A DNA stretch of 64,000 nt from contig VWZX01002922.1 of assembly GCA_013399015.1 (NCBI GenBank), positions 266,853-330,852 on the forward strand, given 5' to 3'. Origin of the DNA: Galbula dea (lineage: Eukaryota > Chordata > Aves > Piciformes > Galbulidae). The notes beneath the pieces were generated by a model. That model was not told the DNA's origin. It was given only the letters and a program-made list of their open reading frames with translations, and ran no database searches. Shown piece after piece: positions 34,279 to 46,105 of this stretch; position 1 is the first letter of the stretch; each line of letters starts with the position of its first letter. Both the position numbers and the translations under genes were made by a program.

Positions 34279-34443
34279 CACAGAATCACTTAGGTTGGCA
34301 AAGACCTCCAAGATCCCCGACTCCAACTGTAAACCTAACACTGCCAAGTCCACCACCAAACCATGTCACTAAGCATCACATCTGTATATCTTTTAAATAC
34401 CTCCAAGCATGGTGACTCAACCACTTCTCTGGGCAGCCTTTTT
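34279..34443 (-). mobile_element. CR1 LINE 3'-end fragment in SGSM3 intron 1
   Basis: Antisense CR1 3' end (CACAGAATCACTTAGGTTGG ... GTGACTCAACCACTTCTCTG). Confidence 0.85.
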
Positions 34444-35346
34444 AACATTTTATTATGAAAACACACCATACATCATCATTCTCTGAATGCACTGACCATG
34501 AAGAAGGGACTAGAATGATGAAAATGATGTAGAGGTACATCACTAGATTCAATAAGCCTGGAAGAGATTTTAGGTGTATTAAGTGTACTAGGCTACAGAT
34601 CCCTGAAGGGAGCTGGGAAAGCTTCTAACAAGGATTGTTGTCTCTGATGAACTGGACTAGGATACGGACAACATGCAATCGAGTACATCTGCAATGAGCC
34701 AGGCTACTCTAAACTAAATGTGGTGATAGAGATCAGATGATGAAACAGGCTGCCCAGCTCCCCTCCTTACTCTCCTGATATCACTTCACAACAGATTTAT
34801 TTTTAGGGATTTTCCAGAACAACAATGGAATAGTTCAGAGAGAGGTATTTTGGACTTTAACGTCAGCCTTCTAACTGTGTCTGGGAGACAGCAAGAGACA
34901 CCTCTACCAAACTGGTAAAGCCAGTGCTGGGAGATATCAGTCACTTGCCTTTACTTGGGAAAGAACCTGGGAGAAACTAACATTTGCGCATTTAGGATGG
35001 GTTTTCCAGCTTCCCCCTTTCAGTAAAGCTACTTATGACTGCAAACCACTAAAAGAAGGAACCCCAGGGATTCATCCAGCAGGCCCTGTACAGGTTGTTT
35101 ATAGTCCTCAATAGTACAAGGTTATATTGCTTTTGCATCTCAGTGAGCTTTCCAGTGAGCACTTGCAGCCTGGAAGTGGCTGGCTACAGCACTCTAAGAT
35201 AAGCTGTAAAAGACTGCAGAAGCGTAAAAAGCATCTGTGTCTGAGAACACAAATAATTAGGCTTCTTCCAGATTTAAACAGTTCTCTGCATGAGAAAGGC
35301 TGGCAGGGATGAACAGGCACTCTGATGTTCTGACACTAACTCTAAT

Positions 35347-35432
35347 GGAAAAAAACCCACAAAACCAAAAGCAAACAAAACACGAAAAAAATCCCCAACC
35401 AAACAAACCCAAACCAAACCAAAAACAAACAA
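35347..35432. repeat. A/C-rich simple repeat
   Basis: Irregular AAAC/AACC units within SGSM3 intron 1. Confidence 0.6.
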
Positions 35433-37572
35433 GGAAAAGCTCAGCTTTTGCTTCTGAGAAGTAACATTGTCCACACAATGGCCAGTTGCTTACCCACAAG
35501 TTCTGTAAAAGCTCTTCTATCCTTCTCATCACTCTAGTCCTACTTGTTCTCTTAGCACCTCAGCTCCTGAAGATGTAACAAGAATTACAAAAGGAGTACC
35601 TGCACTCATTTTATATGGGAACACACAGAATGCACATCAAGTAGGTAAATCTGCTGACAATATCAATACCCTTTCAACATCACTGTGAATGTATTTTGAT
35701 GCTTTTTGTTCAGGCTTATCACTGCCCTGTGACCACAGGTGTTCTGTTCCTGAACCTGCAGTGTCCTCCCAACCTCCTTCTCAGCCCAGTTAACCCTCTT
35801 CCCAATAACTTTTATTAGGAACACAGTCACTGTTTCAGCCATACTTCTCATTACCTGTGCTCTGCATCTGTGCTCAGTGCCGCAAGCTTGTGAGTAGAGA
35901 TCCACCCCGGTCATTAATAACCTTCATCGCGTGCACAGTCACACCTGAACCAACCTGCTATGAAGAAGCTGGGCCAGTGCTAGGCACGCAGATCAGCAGA
36001 GACCCCATAACAAGGGAATCAACCACAGTGCTCAGCAAGCAGGGCAGGAGGGTGCTGAAGCTAACAGTCCCTCCTCATCGGAGGACAGGTGTAGCAGAGG
36101 GGAACACCTTCCTTCCCGGGTCCACGTCATCACACGCTGGCCTCCGCCTTGCTGGAGAGATTACTGCCCTGCCTGCTGCCTGCCTTCCTGTGCCTGTCAT
36201 TAGAGCACTGAACTTGGTGGGCAGGTTTTTCCTGCCCCTGGTTCCTATAGAAACCTTCCCACAAGCACCCATCTGGGACAGGGCCCAGGGAGAGAGCACG
36301 AGAGGCTCACTTTGCTGCTGGCCCCAGGGTGTGTGGAAGGGCAGGGTGGAGAGCATGAATCACACCAAGAGAAGACCTGCTGCAGAACAAGAAGGTGGTG
36401 TGCTGGGGACGGCCCACAGAGCCATATGTCTTCAAAAGAAGGTGCTAAGGCTACTACAGGAGCATTGTAGGTCTTCATCATCCTGCTTTCTGCCCCCAGG
36501 AAAGCATCACAAGAACTAAGAGGAATGTTCCCTGACACAGTCAGGCACCACCCAGTGCAAGCCAGGAGGAAGATATCTGGCATATGGGATTGATATCCCT
36601 TTGACTGAGGGATGTAAACGTAAAGCGACTCAAACTCTGCTAGCCAGTACACAAGTGACAAAAAGGGGCTCCCATGAAGCCTGTGAAATTGCACCTATGA
36701 AGTTGCTACAGCTGACTTAGCTGTGTTATTTGCACAGCACACACTGCTGAAGACGAGCAACAGTAAGGGATACAAAGGGAAAAAAACATCAGATCCAGCA
36801 AATATTAATGGCAGCTCCCAAATCCTCAGAACTCTAAAATTAAAACCAGTTTTCACCCATGCATTAAGAAGTATCTCCCATGTTTAAAAGTAATTTAAGT
36901 TTCCTATATGAAGCAATTTTGGCCACACAACAGGTAATCTCCACACTTTGAAAGAAATGTAATTTTTGTTAAAATGCAAATGGTACATGTTATTTGCTGC
37001 TTTGCTTTTTGAGTTCAAACTAAAGCAAATCACACCACCATTGATTCCAGTGTGCTAGAAGACAGCTATAATGACAGTGTGGGTACTTGAAAAAGAAGGG
37101 AAGCACACAGTCAGCATCAGGTACAGCTACTTGAAGCACTCCAGCTGCAACACATTTGTCAGAGTTGCAAATACACACCACACAGGATTATATCCAATTA
37201 GTTTCTTTTCCAGTGTTGGTGTCCTTTAGAAATTGATGTTTGCAAGGGAGACCTGCAAATTTACTTCTACTTGGCAATACCAAGCTTCCTCTGGATGCAC
37301 TTGTTCTTTCACACAGCTGTGATATGAGAGATTTCAATTACCTTACTTCTTGCAAACACCAGATAACAATCTCCTGCTGCCTGTGTTTTACTTGCTTGGC
37401 CTCTTCTGCCACTGAAGCCTGCTGTGGTAGTGCCTGGATGCAATAGGCATAAAATGACATTGCGCACATCTTTCAGTAGGATCGTTATTTTGGGACAGAA
37501 ACTCCTTCCCAGGGGTGTTCTTCCCCTGTTGATTTTAGGAACAACAACAAAAGAATGCACCAAAACCCCAAC

Positions 37573-38101
37573 TGTTATGGTTTGGATTAGAACAGAACTA
37601 ATTCTGTTCAGTAACTGTATTTTCTAAAAAGATATTCCACCACCACATACATAATACTGTTATTAGTTATCCCCCCCCCACACACACACCTTGCCTGAAC
37701 TGTCCCTTTAAGAAACCTGAAATTCCTGAGTTAAGGACACTGCAAACCCCCCTCCGAGGGGCGGGGGGGAAGCCGGGGGAATGGTGGGTTTCTCCGGGGG
37801 ACTTCTGTTGATTGGGACCACGAGGAAGTTTGCTTCCTGCTGGGACTTTGGGCCGAGCTGCGCGCTGCCTGCCTGTGCTGAAAGCTACGTGTGCTCTCTC
37901 ACTGCTTTGGACTGCTTGTGCTGATTCCACTGGGAGCTGGCATCGGGACGGTTCAGTATCTTGGGTCCTGTACCTGTTTATATTTGTTTCATTTATATCT
38001 GTTATTATTATTAAAGCAGTTTTTAGTTTTTTAACTTCCAATCCAGTCTCTCCTTTAACTGCCGTGTGTGGGGGCTGGGAAGAGCCCTTAAACCCACCAC
38101 A
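37573..38101 (+). mobile_element. Solo ERV LTR, copy 3 (529 bp)
   Basis: A shorter relative, beginning TGTTATGGTTTGGATTAGAA and ending CACCACA, flanked by CCAAC duplications (37568-37572 and 38102-38106). It shares the first ~45 bp and the ATTAAA/(ATT)n end with copies 1 and 2 but has a different G-rich middle. Confidence 0.85.
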
Positions 38102-38437
38102 CCAACATAACTGTAGAAGACAGATTGTGCAGAAGGCAAATATTTTACAAAGCAAAGTTTTTGCCTGCTGAAAACATTACAACAACTATGCAGGAGCCAC
38201 CAATGAACATCATCATAAGGACCAGAACAAGTATAACAATTCTTTCTAGAATTATTTTCCTCCACTATCATAGGAACAGCATATACAACATTTCCTCTGA
38301 CAGTAAGCTGGCATGAGGAAAACTCTTCTTTCAATTATGCTTAATATGAACACAAAGCAACACGGCATGCAGTAAATCCCACTGCCATATCTGGATTGTT
38401 GGCTGGTTTCCACTGCTCTCTATTCTCTTCCTTTAGT

Positions 38438-38471
38438 TTAAAAAAGAAAAAGAAAAAAAGAAAAAAAAAAG
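38438..38471. repeat. A/G-rich low-complexity run
   Basis: A-rich run with scattered G's in SGSM3 intron 1, no gene features. Confidence 0.6.
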
Positions 38472-41400
38472 TTATGTTTTGGAGAAGAAAAGCAATTGCA
38501 AAGCCACAGTACTCATCTGGAGGCCACCCGTCTAGGTGTAGTTATAGAATCCTCTTCCAGCTCAGCTTTTAACATCCTATGCAGACTACATCCAATTTAA
38601 CATTTAGACAACTCTTCCTCTCTCAGAAATGAGACAAAAATCAGATCTCACACTGAATCAGGCAGTTCATTTCTGTCCTCTCACATTTGGAAAGCTTTGA
38701 TTTCCTAATTAAAATCCTCACTTGCCCAACGAAATGCACATGGGGAGCTCCCAGCAGGAAGCCCTTTTCCTTCCCTTCCCCCATGGGTTTCTCTCTGAGG
38801 TCAAGGAAAAGCATAACCCGGAGCTGCAAATGCCATCAGTCCCACAAGTCAATATTTGCCTTGCACGTATACAGTCAGAAGAAAACTCCAGCTTCACAAA
38901 CACGTAGGTAAGTGAACAAAAAGCATAGCCACACACCTGACCAAGGGGTGGACAAGAGGCAGACAATTTCTGTCCCTCACTACTGTGTTCCTTGCACCCC
39001 AACACCTTGGCTTAAGTGATGCAGAATCCCCCACAGATAACAAAAGTCACCATCTCCTGGTTAAGGAGCTAACATGGTGTTAGTGAACCTGGGTCATTCC
39101 AGGAAATACCTGTTTAAGGCTTACAGAGCATGACAATCTCACACTGCTTTGGGTGTTGAGCAACACTACAAATGCAGAAGGGAGGTGCTGAGGTAACTTT
39201 CATCCTTGCTTTCTACCACTCAACTTGGAATGAAAAGTTGGGGGACCTTAACTGCCCTCATAGCCTACTTCTTGTAGCAGAGAAAGTGAATTAGACATAG
39301 AAGCCCACGGCAGGCCTAGAAAGAGTGTGCAAGACCTGGAAAGCAGCAAAGGTGTGTGGGTCTTGCAGAGCCAGGTGGGCAAGCAGGCAGGATGGCAAAC
39401 TGCTGACAGCTACAGAGGCATCGCTCAGGACTCCAGTGCTGCCCAGTCACCAAATGGGATCACATACAGACTGCAGGAGTGTGGGGGGGTAAAGTGCTTC
39501 CTCCCAGCTGCCCAAGGGCACTATTAGAGCAACAAGTAACAGAGACAACAAAAGGTGATCCTCTGTGTCTCCTGCCATAAAGCACCTTGCAGGCACCTGG
39601 CCACCTTGAAAGTGTAATTTAGTGCAAAAATGTAACTAAATGTAACTAAAAGGTACTTCCATGCAACAGATCTGCTCCCTGCACTGATTGGTGTCCAGCA
39701 GATCTGACTGCTCTAACAACAGAGAGCCCCTACTGGAGCTGAAGGTGCTGAAAAAATTCCAGTTTATACAAAAGGAACAGAACAAGTAACTTCCAGTCTT
39801 GTGTCCATTTCATCTCCAGTTTGAAAATAAGGATGTGAACAAGCAAAATCCTGTTTCCTACTGGTTATGCATTGGACAGACAGATCACAGATGGACTTCC
39901 TGATCATAGTTCAATGTGCCAAGCTTGCCTCTAAAGAGCCCCTACACAACACCTACTTATGTAGAATGCAGATATTATGCATATCATGCATATCCAGAGC
40001 AGAACTGCCTTTTATTTATCTGGCTTTAAAGCAGACAGCTGATCCCTTATGCAGTACATAGCTTGAAAAGGCATGAAGCTCTTCTAAAATCTGGAGATCA
40101 CAAAGGCTTCCTTCATGTGGCTCATAAGAAAAACACAATAAACCAGAACCAAACTTATTTATGGCTCTGCTGATTCCCTGTGTTGCTAACACAAACTTCC
40201 ATGCTTTCAGTCCTGGAAGCTCTTCCTTGATATGGTCTCCAATGGATCTGCAAAGCTACAGCTGTCAGGATTTGCCATTCTCTTGGTATGAGAAAGCTTA
40301 GACTCACGTCACTCTCCTGTAGCTCAGGAGGTCTTACTTGGTTTGGCTACAGAAAATAGCTTTTTAAGGTAAGTATCCTGCAGCATTCAAGATTCTTCTA
40401 CTTCAGGGCTTAGCCTTTCCAGAACACAACTTTCTGAAGAGGCTAGTAACACCTAAAACACCTCTCAGGACTGTTTGCAAAGCTCTTATCTAGCATGTCA
40501 TGCTAGATTATTTAGATCTTGCTCCTGCAGAAATTTATAGGCATGGACAACTCAGAGGAAAAAAAAAAGTAAAATATACAGCGACCATTAATATTTCTAA
40601 CAAAACAAGACAACTCCTCCCTGATACTTCCTGTTATTTTGGATCAGGAAGATTTCACCTCCGGAACAAAAGGGCTGTAAAAAGTTATGGGTATTTTCTC
40701 CCATCTCTGAACCATCAGGCACTTCCCAGCCAGGAAATGCTGCACAGACGAGGCAATGACAACAGTTCTTGTAGTCATACAAATAGCAATATGTTATCTT
40801 CTCCTGTTTCATAAAACAAGTGTGTTTTCATTTCTCCTATTTTTTTTTCTTAAGCCAGAAATAGAATTGCTCTGTTAACAACACAACTTGTTGCACTCCA
40901 GTTTAAAAAAAGCGGGGACTTCCTCAAAGACAAAACAAATGTGGTAGGACAACATCCTCCTCTTCCTTACCTGGTGTCAACAGTAACACAGCTGACAAGT
41001 GAGATTTTCCCAGATGCTCCCATATACTTACCCTGTCTAAGCTTTACGTATCTAAAGTCTTGACTGTGTAACGAAAGATGCTATAGGAAGAAGTTTAAAC
41101 AAATCTTTGTGGTGCTGAGGATACAAACCTGAAGTACCAACACCTCTACATGTCTTAAGGGACTTTTGGGACACTGCACTTACAACATACAGTGAAGCCC
41201 TTTGTCTACCTCATCTTACGTGAAAATTGCAAAATCCCTATATCCTGTCCATTTGAGCCAGGACCTAAATCACCAGTGTCATCCAGATCCCCAGCTACTA
41301 TCACCACTGATTCAGCTAGAAGAACTGCAGGACCACATACAGCGAAGCATCAGGTGCCTTATCTTTATCACTGAAGATAAAGTTACAATACTCCTTAGGG

Positions 41401-43769
41401 TTTATTTTTCTTTCCTTCTCATGTTTTGGTGAGATGCTTGCAATTAACAGCCAGGGCAGATATCATCCCAATCACTTCCAAACCAGTTCCAAACTCCACT
41501 GTAGTATCACTTGTAGAACTCACCGACTCCTTTGTTAAAGCATCCCAAATACCAAACACAGTAAACAGTTTTGCAACACACAAACCAATTAACCAACAAT
41601 GGGACTGAGACTGGCATCACTGACATCTCATACAGATCCTTTAACCAATAGTTTTTACTGTTACCATGCCATTTCAGGTAAGAGACACTGATTTTTAAAA
41701 GCTTAATATTTTGATCACTGCCTATCTTGAGATCATCAAGGTCCTTTAGAACACTGATACTGCAAAATATAGCATCTGGCAAGAAAACAAGCAACAGGTT
41801 AAAAGCAAAAAAGACAGGCCTAAATGAAATTAGCAGAGACCCAAAATTGGAGAATTATTTCAGTCCTTAGCAGATGCAGGGTACTTTCCTCACTTCATTA
41901 GCTAACATTAACTGTATCATCCCCTGAACAGTGCAGTTCAGCCAGCTATATCCCCTCCTCTCTGCTGCCCCTCATGGATTCCCTTCGCCCTTCTTCTGAG
42001 GAAGTCAGTATGAAGGACAACTCTCTGAGATTACCACGATCTATTAGCAAAACATTATCCTAAACAGGAGTTAAGAAAGATGACACCTCTTATTATAATT
42101 TGTTAAATGCAGAATTAACATGCCTTTATATTAATATGACACAGTCCCCAACCTGACCTCTTTAATTGCATGTCATACCTCTTCTAACACCCTTCCTTCT
42201 TACTTTGTGAATTTTCCAGGGTAGTAAACCAGCCCTTGTTTCTGCACAGAGAATGCCACATGCACAGCACACAGACCTGGTAATACGTAATGAAATAGAT
42301 CTTCATTCTAGTGACTCTCTCTTTCCAGCACACCAGACTGTAGCAGATGAAAAGCTACTCTAGAATTCATACTATCCAGCAAGGAAGTGTACTCTGATCA
42401 ACACTGTGGGAAGGGCACAGCAGTGTCCAAATCCTATCCCACACCTCGTCTGGTAGCTCCTTCTTGAGTGATTTTAAGATCCAGTGTCTCACTACTGAAC
42501 ACATACTGTTCTAAACTCCATCAAAACTGGAATTAGCACTAGAAGACCCACCATTTCCTCAAGGCACTTTTACTACTTTATTCCCACCACTCCTCCTCCC
42601 AAACATCACAGCGTAAGGCTGAGACAACATGAAGTAGGAAGCTATGATGTCACATAAACCACCCCACACCTACACTGAAATCTACCTGTTTAGAAGCAAA
42701 GTATCTGCCTGAATTCAGACACCCCTTAGAAAATTAGGAAGAAAGAAAACCAGACACAGGGAAGTACATTTTCCTGTCCTACCCTTACTAGCTCTGCGAA
42801 GAAGCACTTGATGTCCCAGAGCCCACAACTCTGTGCCTGCAAGGAGATCTAAATCCATACCATGGTGGGTCTTCTCTCCCTTGAATTTACATCACCAGGT
42901 ATGAGGAATGACATTTGTCTTTCAACCTCGGTCTAACATTTATACAGCTGACAATCACAGGGCCTGCAGTGTTTCTATTTATGCCCACTGCCTAGAGGAC
43001 ACTGCCATATTTCCATCTCTGTTTCGTGACTGTTCCTTCCCCCCAGCCAGACAGGTGACAGACTGTCTCTCCTCTGGAGCACCCCCGAAAAGATGCAAGC
43101 ACGGAGAGCAAATGAAGCTGGCAGAGCTGGACAGACGAGACTACCAAGTCAAAAGCCACGGAGAGAAAAAGCAGCAGGTTAGAGGAGAGGCATATTCGGG
43201 GAGCAGGTGGAAGGAGGTGGCCAGGCGAGAGGGACAAAAGCCTGTAGGAAGCAGGGAGCTGCCAAAATGCACGCACAGGGAGAATGTACCCCAACCAACC
43301 CAAGGGAGCCTGACGAAGAAGCTGTGCACAACATGAGTCACTCGCCGGAGACCAGACCCTGCGTCAGCGCAGCAGGTGAGCGGGAGCCTGCCTGGGGGAT
43401 GGGGAGGGCCGGTTCTCTCCCTTCCATTCCTCCCGCCCCTGCCCCTGCCTCAAGGGGCCCGGGAGCGGAAACGCGGCCGCGCACCCCCGGCCCCACGCAC
43501 AGACCCAGGAGCAGGGCCGCCCCAGCGGCTTTAGTCCCTCCACTGCCCGAGGGCTACCGCAGGAGGGTGGAGGAGAGGTGGGGTGCCGAGGGGTAGGGTA
43601 CGTGCGGGACACCTCGCAGGTGGCACAACCATTAACGGGGAGGAGCAGGACTGACAGCTCCGGAAGGTGCGAGGCGCCCGCCGAGACCTCCTGCCCGCGG
43701 GCAGGACACCCTCGCCCCGCCTCCCGCCTAGCGCTGCTCCCTGCTCCCGACAGCCCCGTCGGCACTCAC

Positions 43770-43870
43770 CTTTCCCCAGCGGCGCCCCAGCACCACCCGC
43801 CCGCCGCGCTGTCCCCACAGGGCTGGCGCCCGCCCCGACCCGGCAGCCCCACACACAGCTCCTGAGGGCG
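43770..43870 (-). other. SGSM3: SGSM3 non-coding first exon (5' end approximate)
   Basis: A consensus donor, AAAG|GTGAGTGCC on the minus strand at 43769, lies inside the CpG island. It is the only strong donor found upstream of the start-codon exon in a promoter setting. The transcription start is not visible and the upper coordinate is a guess. Confidence 0.55.
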
Positions 43871-43877
43871 GCGCGGC

Positions 43878-43887
43878 GCGCATGCGC
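43878..43887. promoter_or_regulatory. NRF-1 binding motif GCGCATGCGC
   Basis: A perfect palindromic NRF-1 consensus just upstream of the SGSM3 non-coding exon, typical of housekeeping promoters. Confidence 0.7.
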
Positions 43888-43990
43888 GGCATCCGGGCGG
43901 CGGCGCTGGGGCCTGTGGGGGCTGTAGGCTGCGGTGGGGCTGCTGCCACGGGAGGCGCGTAAAGGGGTCTGTCGGTGACACGCGTTGAGC

Positions 43991-45960
43991 TATAGTAGTG
44001 GCTCCTACAGGCCCCCAACGCAGAACAGGTGGCAAGAAGCCGTCAGAAATGCAGTTGGGGTGGCGGGACAAGCGCTGAGCAAGGTAGTGCTCTACCAGCC
44101 TCAGAGTCGGCAGCAGCAGCAGAAGCTACTCGTTTCTTTTCCATCATTCAGGTCTACATAAATTTCTTCTCCGAGCAGGGCACAGACCCACTGCCGCTCT
44201 ACTGGTCGCATCTATCAAGGACTCAAGCTGCAGGAGTATGTACCACAATGAACTGAAAAGTGATCTGGCCTCCCCAGTTGGTAAAGAGCTGCCTCCGAGG
44301 CACTTCTTGGTGACCTACTCCGACATCCAAGGAGAGGAGGGAACTAGATCTCTGGCTGGTGCTTTTGCCGACTCCACGGGAAAACAAAGTGTTCCAAACC
44401 AAGCTATTCTAAAGAGGAGTAAGAAGCCTCCAAGACTTTGTGAACCATGCTGCAGTTTCCTGGGATGGTGACATTTTCCATCTGTCATTATTATTCTTTT
44501 TTAACTTCCCAGGGAAACCAGTGCAGTGCCTCATAGCTAGCAGCCTCTACCTAGGACAAAGATCTATTAGTAGATGACAAGAAAAGATACTGTTAGCTGT
44601 TCCTCTTCTCTGCCCAGGGCTGTTTTTTTTTAATCCTACGAAGGAGGAAAGAGGACCAAAAAAGGAGAGCTTCTGTGTCCATCTGTTCTCTTTCTTGGCT
44701 ATCCATTTGAGTAATAGTTTGAGAAGTACCAGTGTGCAGGAAGTTATCCTTTTCAAAGAGATGAGATGTTAATAGCACAAGCAGGCAAAATATTTTAAAC
44801 GCCATAAAATGTTTGATATTGCCAGAGCAATACAGATGAGGGGAGAACATGTCCTGAAGCTTCTTGCTTCCCTGACTACTTACTATAAACAAACCTCATT
44901 AAAACATACTGTATTTTGAAATCCTCTTTAAACAAGGATGGCCTCAAGAAGAGCAGGCAGCTTCCTTCAGTTAGTTCTGTTTTTCTTAATTCTCTTCAGC
45001 AACCACACTTGCAAACCAATCAAGTAATTCTGATTGTGTCACCTCTGAGAGTCTAACCAACAAATGTAAGAGGGAGCTTTTTATTGTACTCAAGCAAAAG
45101 AAATGGGCTGTAATGTAACAACACTGGAAGAAGAGGGAAGGGAATCATTCCAGTTTAAGGCAAAGGGGGAAGAGTTTAGTCCAGTAATAAATGTCCAGTA
45201 AAGCACAGGCATTACAAACAAAAGATTCAGAGTCAGAAATAAGACCAAAGCTCTTGAATTTGTCTGGTATCCAACGAATTCTGAGATCTTTTGTGCTTTT
45301 CTTAACAGATAAAACTTACAGTAGAGAACGACTCACATGCCAGAAGCCACCTGCCCTTCAGTTACAAGCACCTACAGCAAAGGACTTGAAACAGTAAATC
45401 ACAATGGCTGGCACCTAACCCACACCAGTAAATATAATTCTCAGAGGCTACAGAGCCACAGGTACAGTATTAAACCAGGAAGGGAGCACTGAAGGAGCAC
45501 CACTTTGATAAGCTATGAAGTTCCATGGCCTCTCCCTTTCCTTATTCCTATTTTTTTTGCCTATTTGCTCCCCAAATCACAGTATTCTGAAAGCCAGGAA
45601 AAAATTTTCATCATCTTTGAAGACACCTCTGGAGAAATATTTAGAGCAGATGAGTAAGATGGAAATGGAAGTCAGCTCAGTTCCCCTTACCTCTGCTTTT
45701 CAAGTCATACATGAATGTCAGGCAGTACCTGGTCATTGCTTTCTCAACAGCTGTCAGTGTTCTACAAGGGGCCAGTGAAAGGTACTGTGATAAAGTTACC
45801 TTGTCACAATCAAGCGTTTTGGAGTAACTCAGCATACAGTAGAGGGAAGCTTGGTTATACATCAGAAAGAATGAAAAGCCCATCTGGAATCAAGGTTGCT
45901 GTAAGCTCTGGGGGTTACAGGTACTGTAGAGAACCAAAATAACATGACACAGTAAACAGT
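43991..45960. other. Intergenic region between SGSM3 and ADSL
   Basis: About 2 kb between the SGSM3 CpG island and the ADSL 3' end. I see no coding exon, repeat family or RNA gene in it. A minus-strand AATAAA at 45079-45084 could serve as a distal ADSL polyadenylation signal. Confidence 0.5.
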
Positions 45961-45977
45961 CCTGGTTCATTAAGGCA

Positions 45978-45983
45978 TTTATT
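45978..45983 (-). terminator. Candidate ADSL polyadenylation signal
   Basis: AATAAA on the minus strand, 35 nt after the ADSL stop codon, would give a 3'UTR of about 60 nt. A distal alternative lies at 45079-45084. Confidence 0.5.
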
Positions 45984-46018
45984 CTCTTCCTGCACCCACA
46001 CATCTTTGCAGAATATAC

Positions 46019-46105
46019 CTAAAGTGCCAGTTCAATTTTCCCACCCATCTTGCTTTGGTATGGAACCAGCACTGGCCGAACCTCCTGCTTCAGGAACTTT
46101 GCCAC
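46019..46105 (-). CDS. ADSL: ADSL exon 13 (last)
   Basis: It encodes [20 protein letters not shown] and GGKIELAL, then TAG at 46021-46019. Acceptor CTTAAACAG. Confidence 0.95.
   Translation of the reverse strand: MAKFLKQEVRPVLVPYQSKMGGKIELAL

Larger units (their letters stand above)
33994..43769 (-). other. SGSM3: SGSM3 first intron (5'UTR intron)
   Basis: A 9.8-kb intron between the CpG-island exon and the start-codon exon. It holds a CR1 fragment at 34279-34443, an A/C-rich simple stretch at 35347-35432, a solo LTR at 37573-38101 and an A/G-rich run at 38438-38471. The open frames in it (for example 35857-36519) have no recognisable product. Confidence 0.7.
43380..43990. promoter_or_regulatory. 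CpG island, SGSM3 promoter
   Basis: A dense CpG stretch with GC boxes, unlike the AT-rich flanks, located at the 5' end of SGSM3. It contains the palindromic NRF-1 motif at 43878-43887. Confidence 0.75.

Noticed and set aside
35857..36519. 220-codon plus-strand open frame in SGSM3 intron 1
   Set aside because: No recognisable motif and no matching splice or promoter context; probably chance.
43207..43596. Plus-strand open frame in the CpG island, ending near a GTGAGC donor
   Set aside because: It could be an antisense transcript exon, but composition alone explains the open frame and no similarity is evident.
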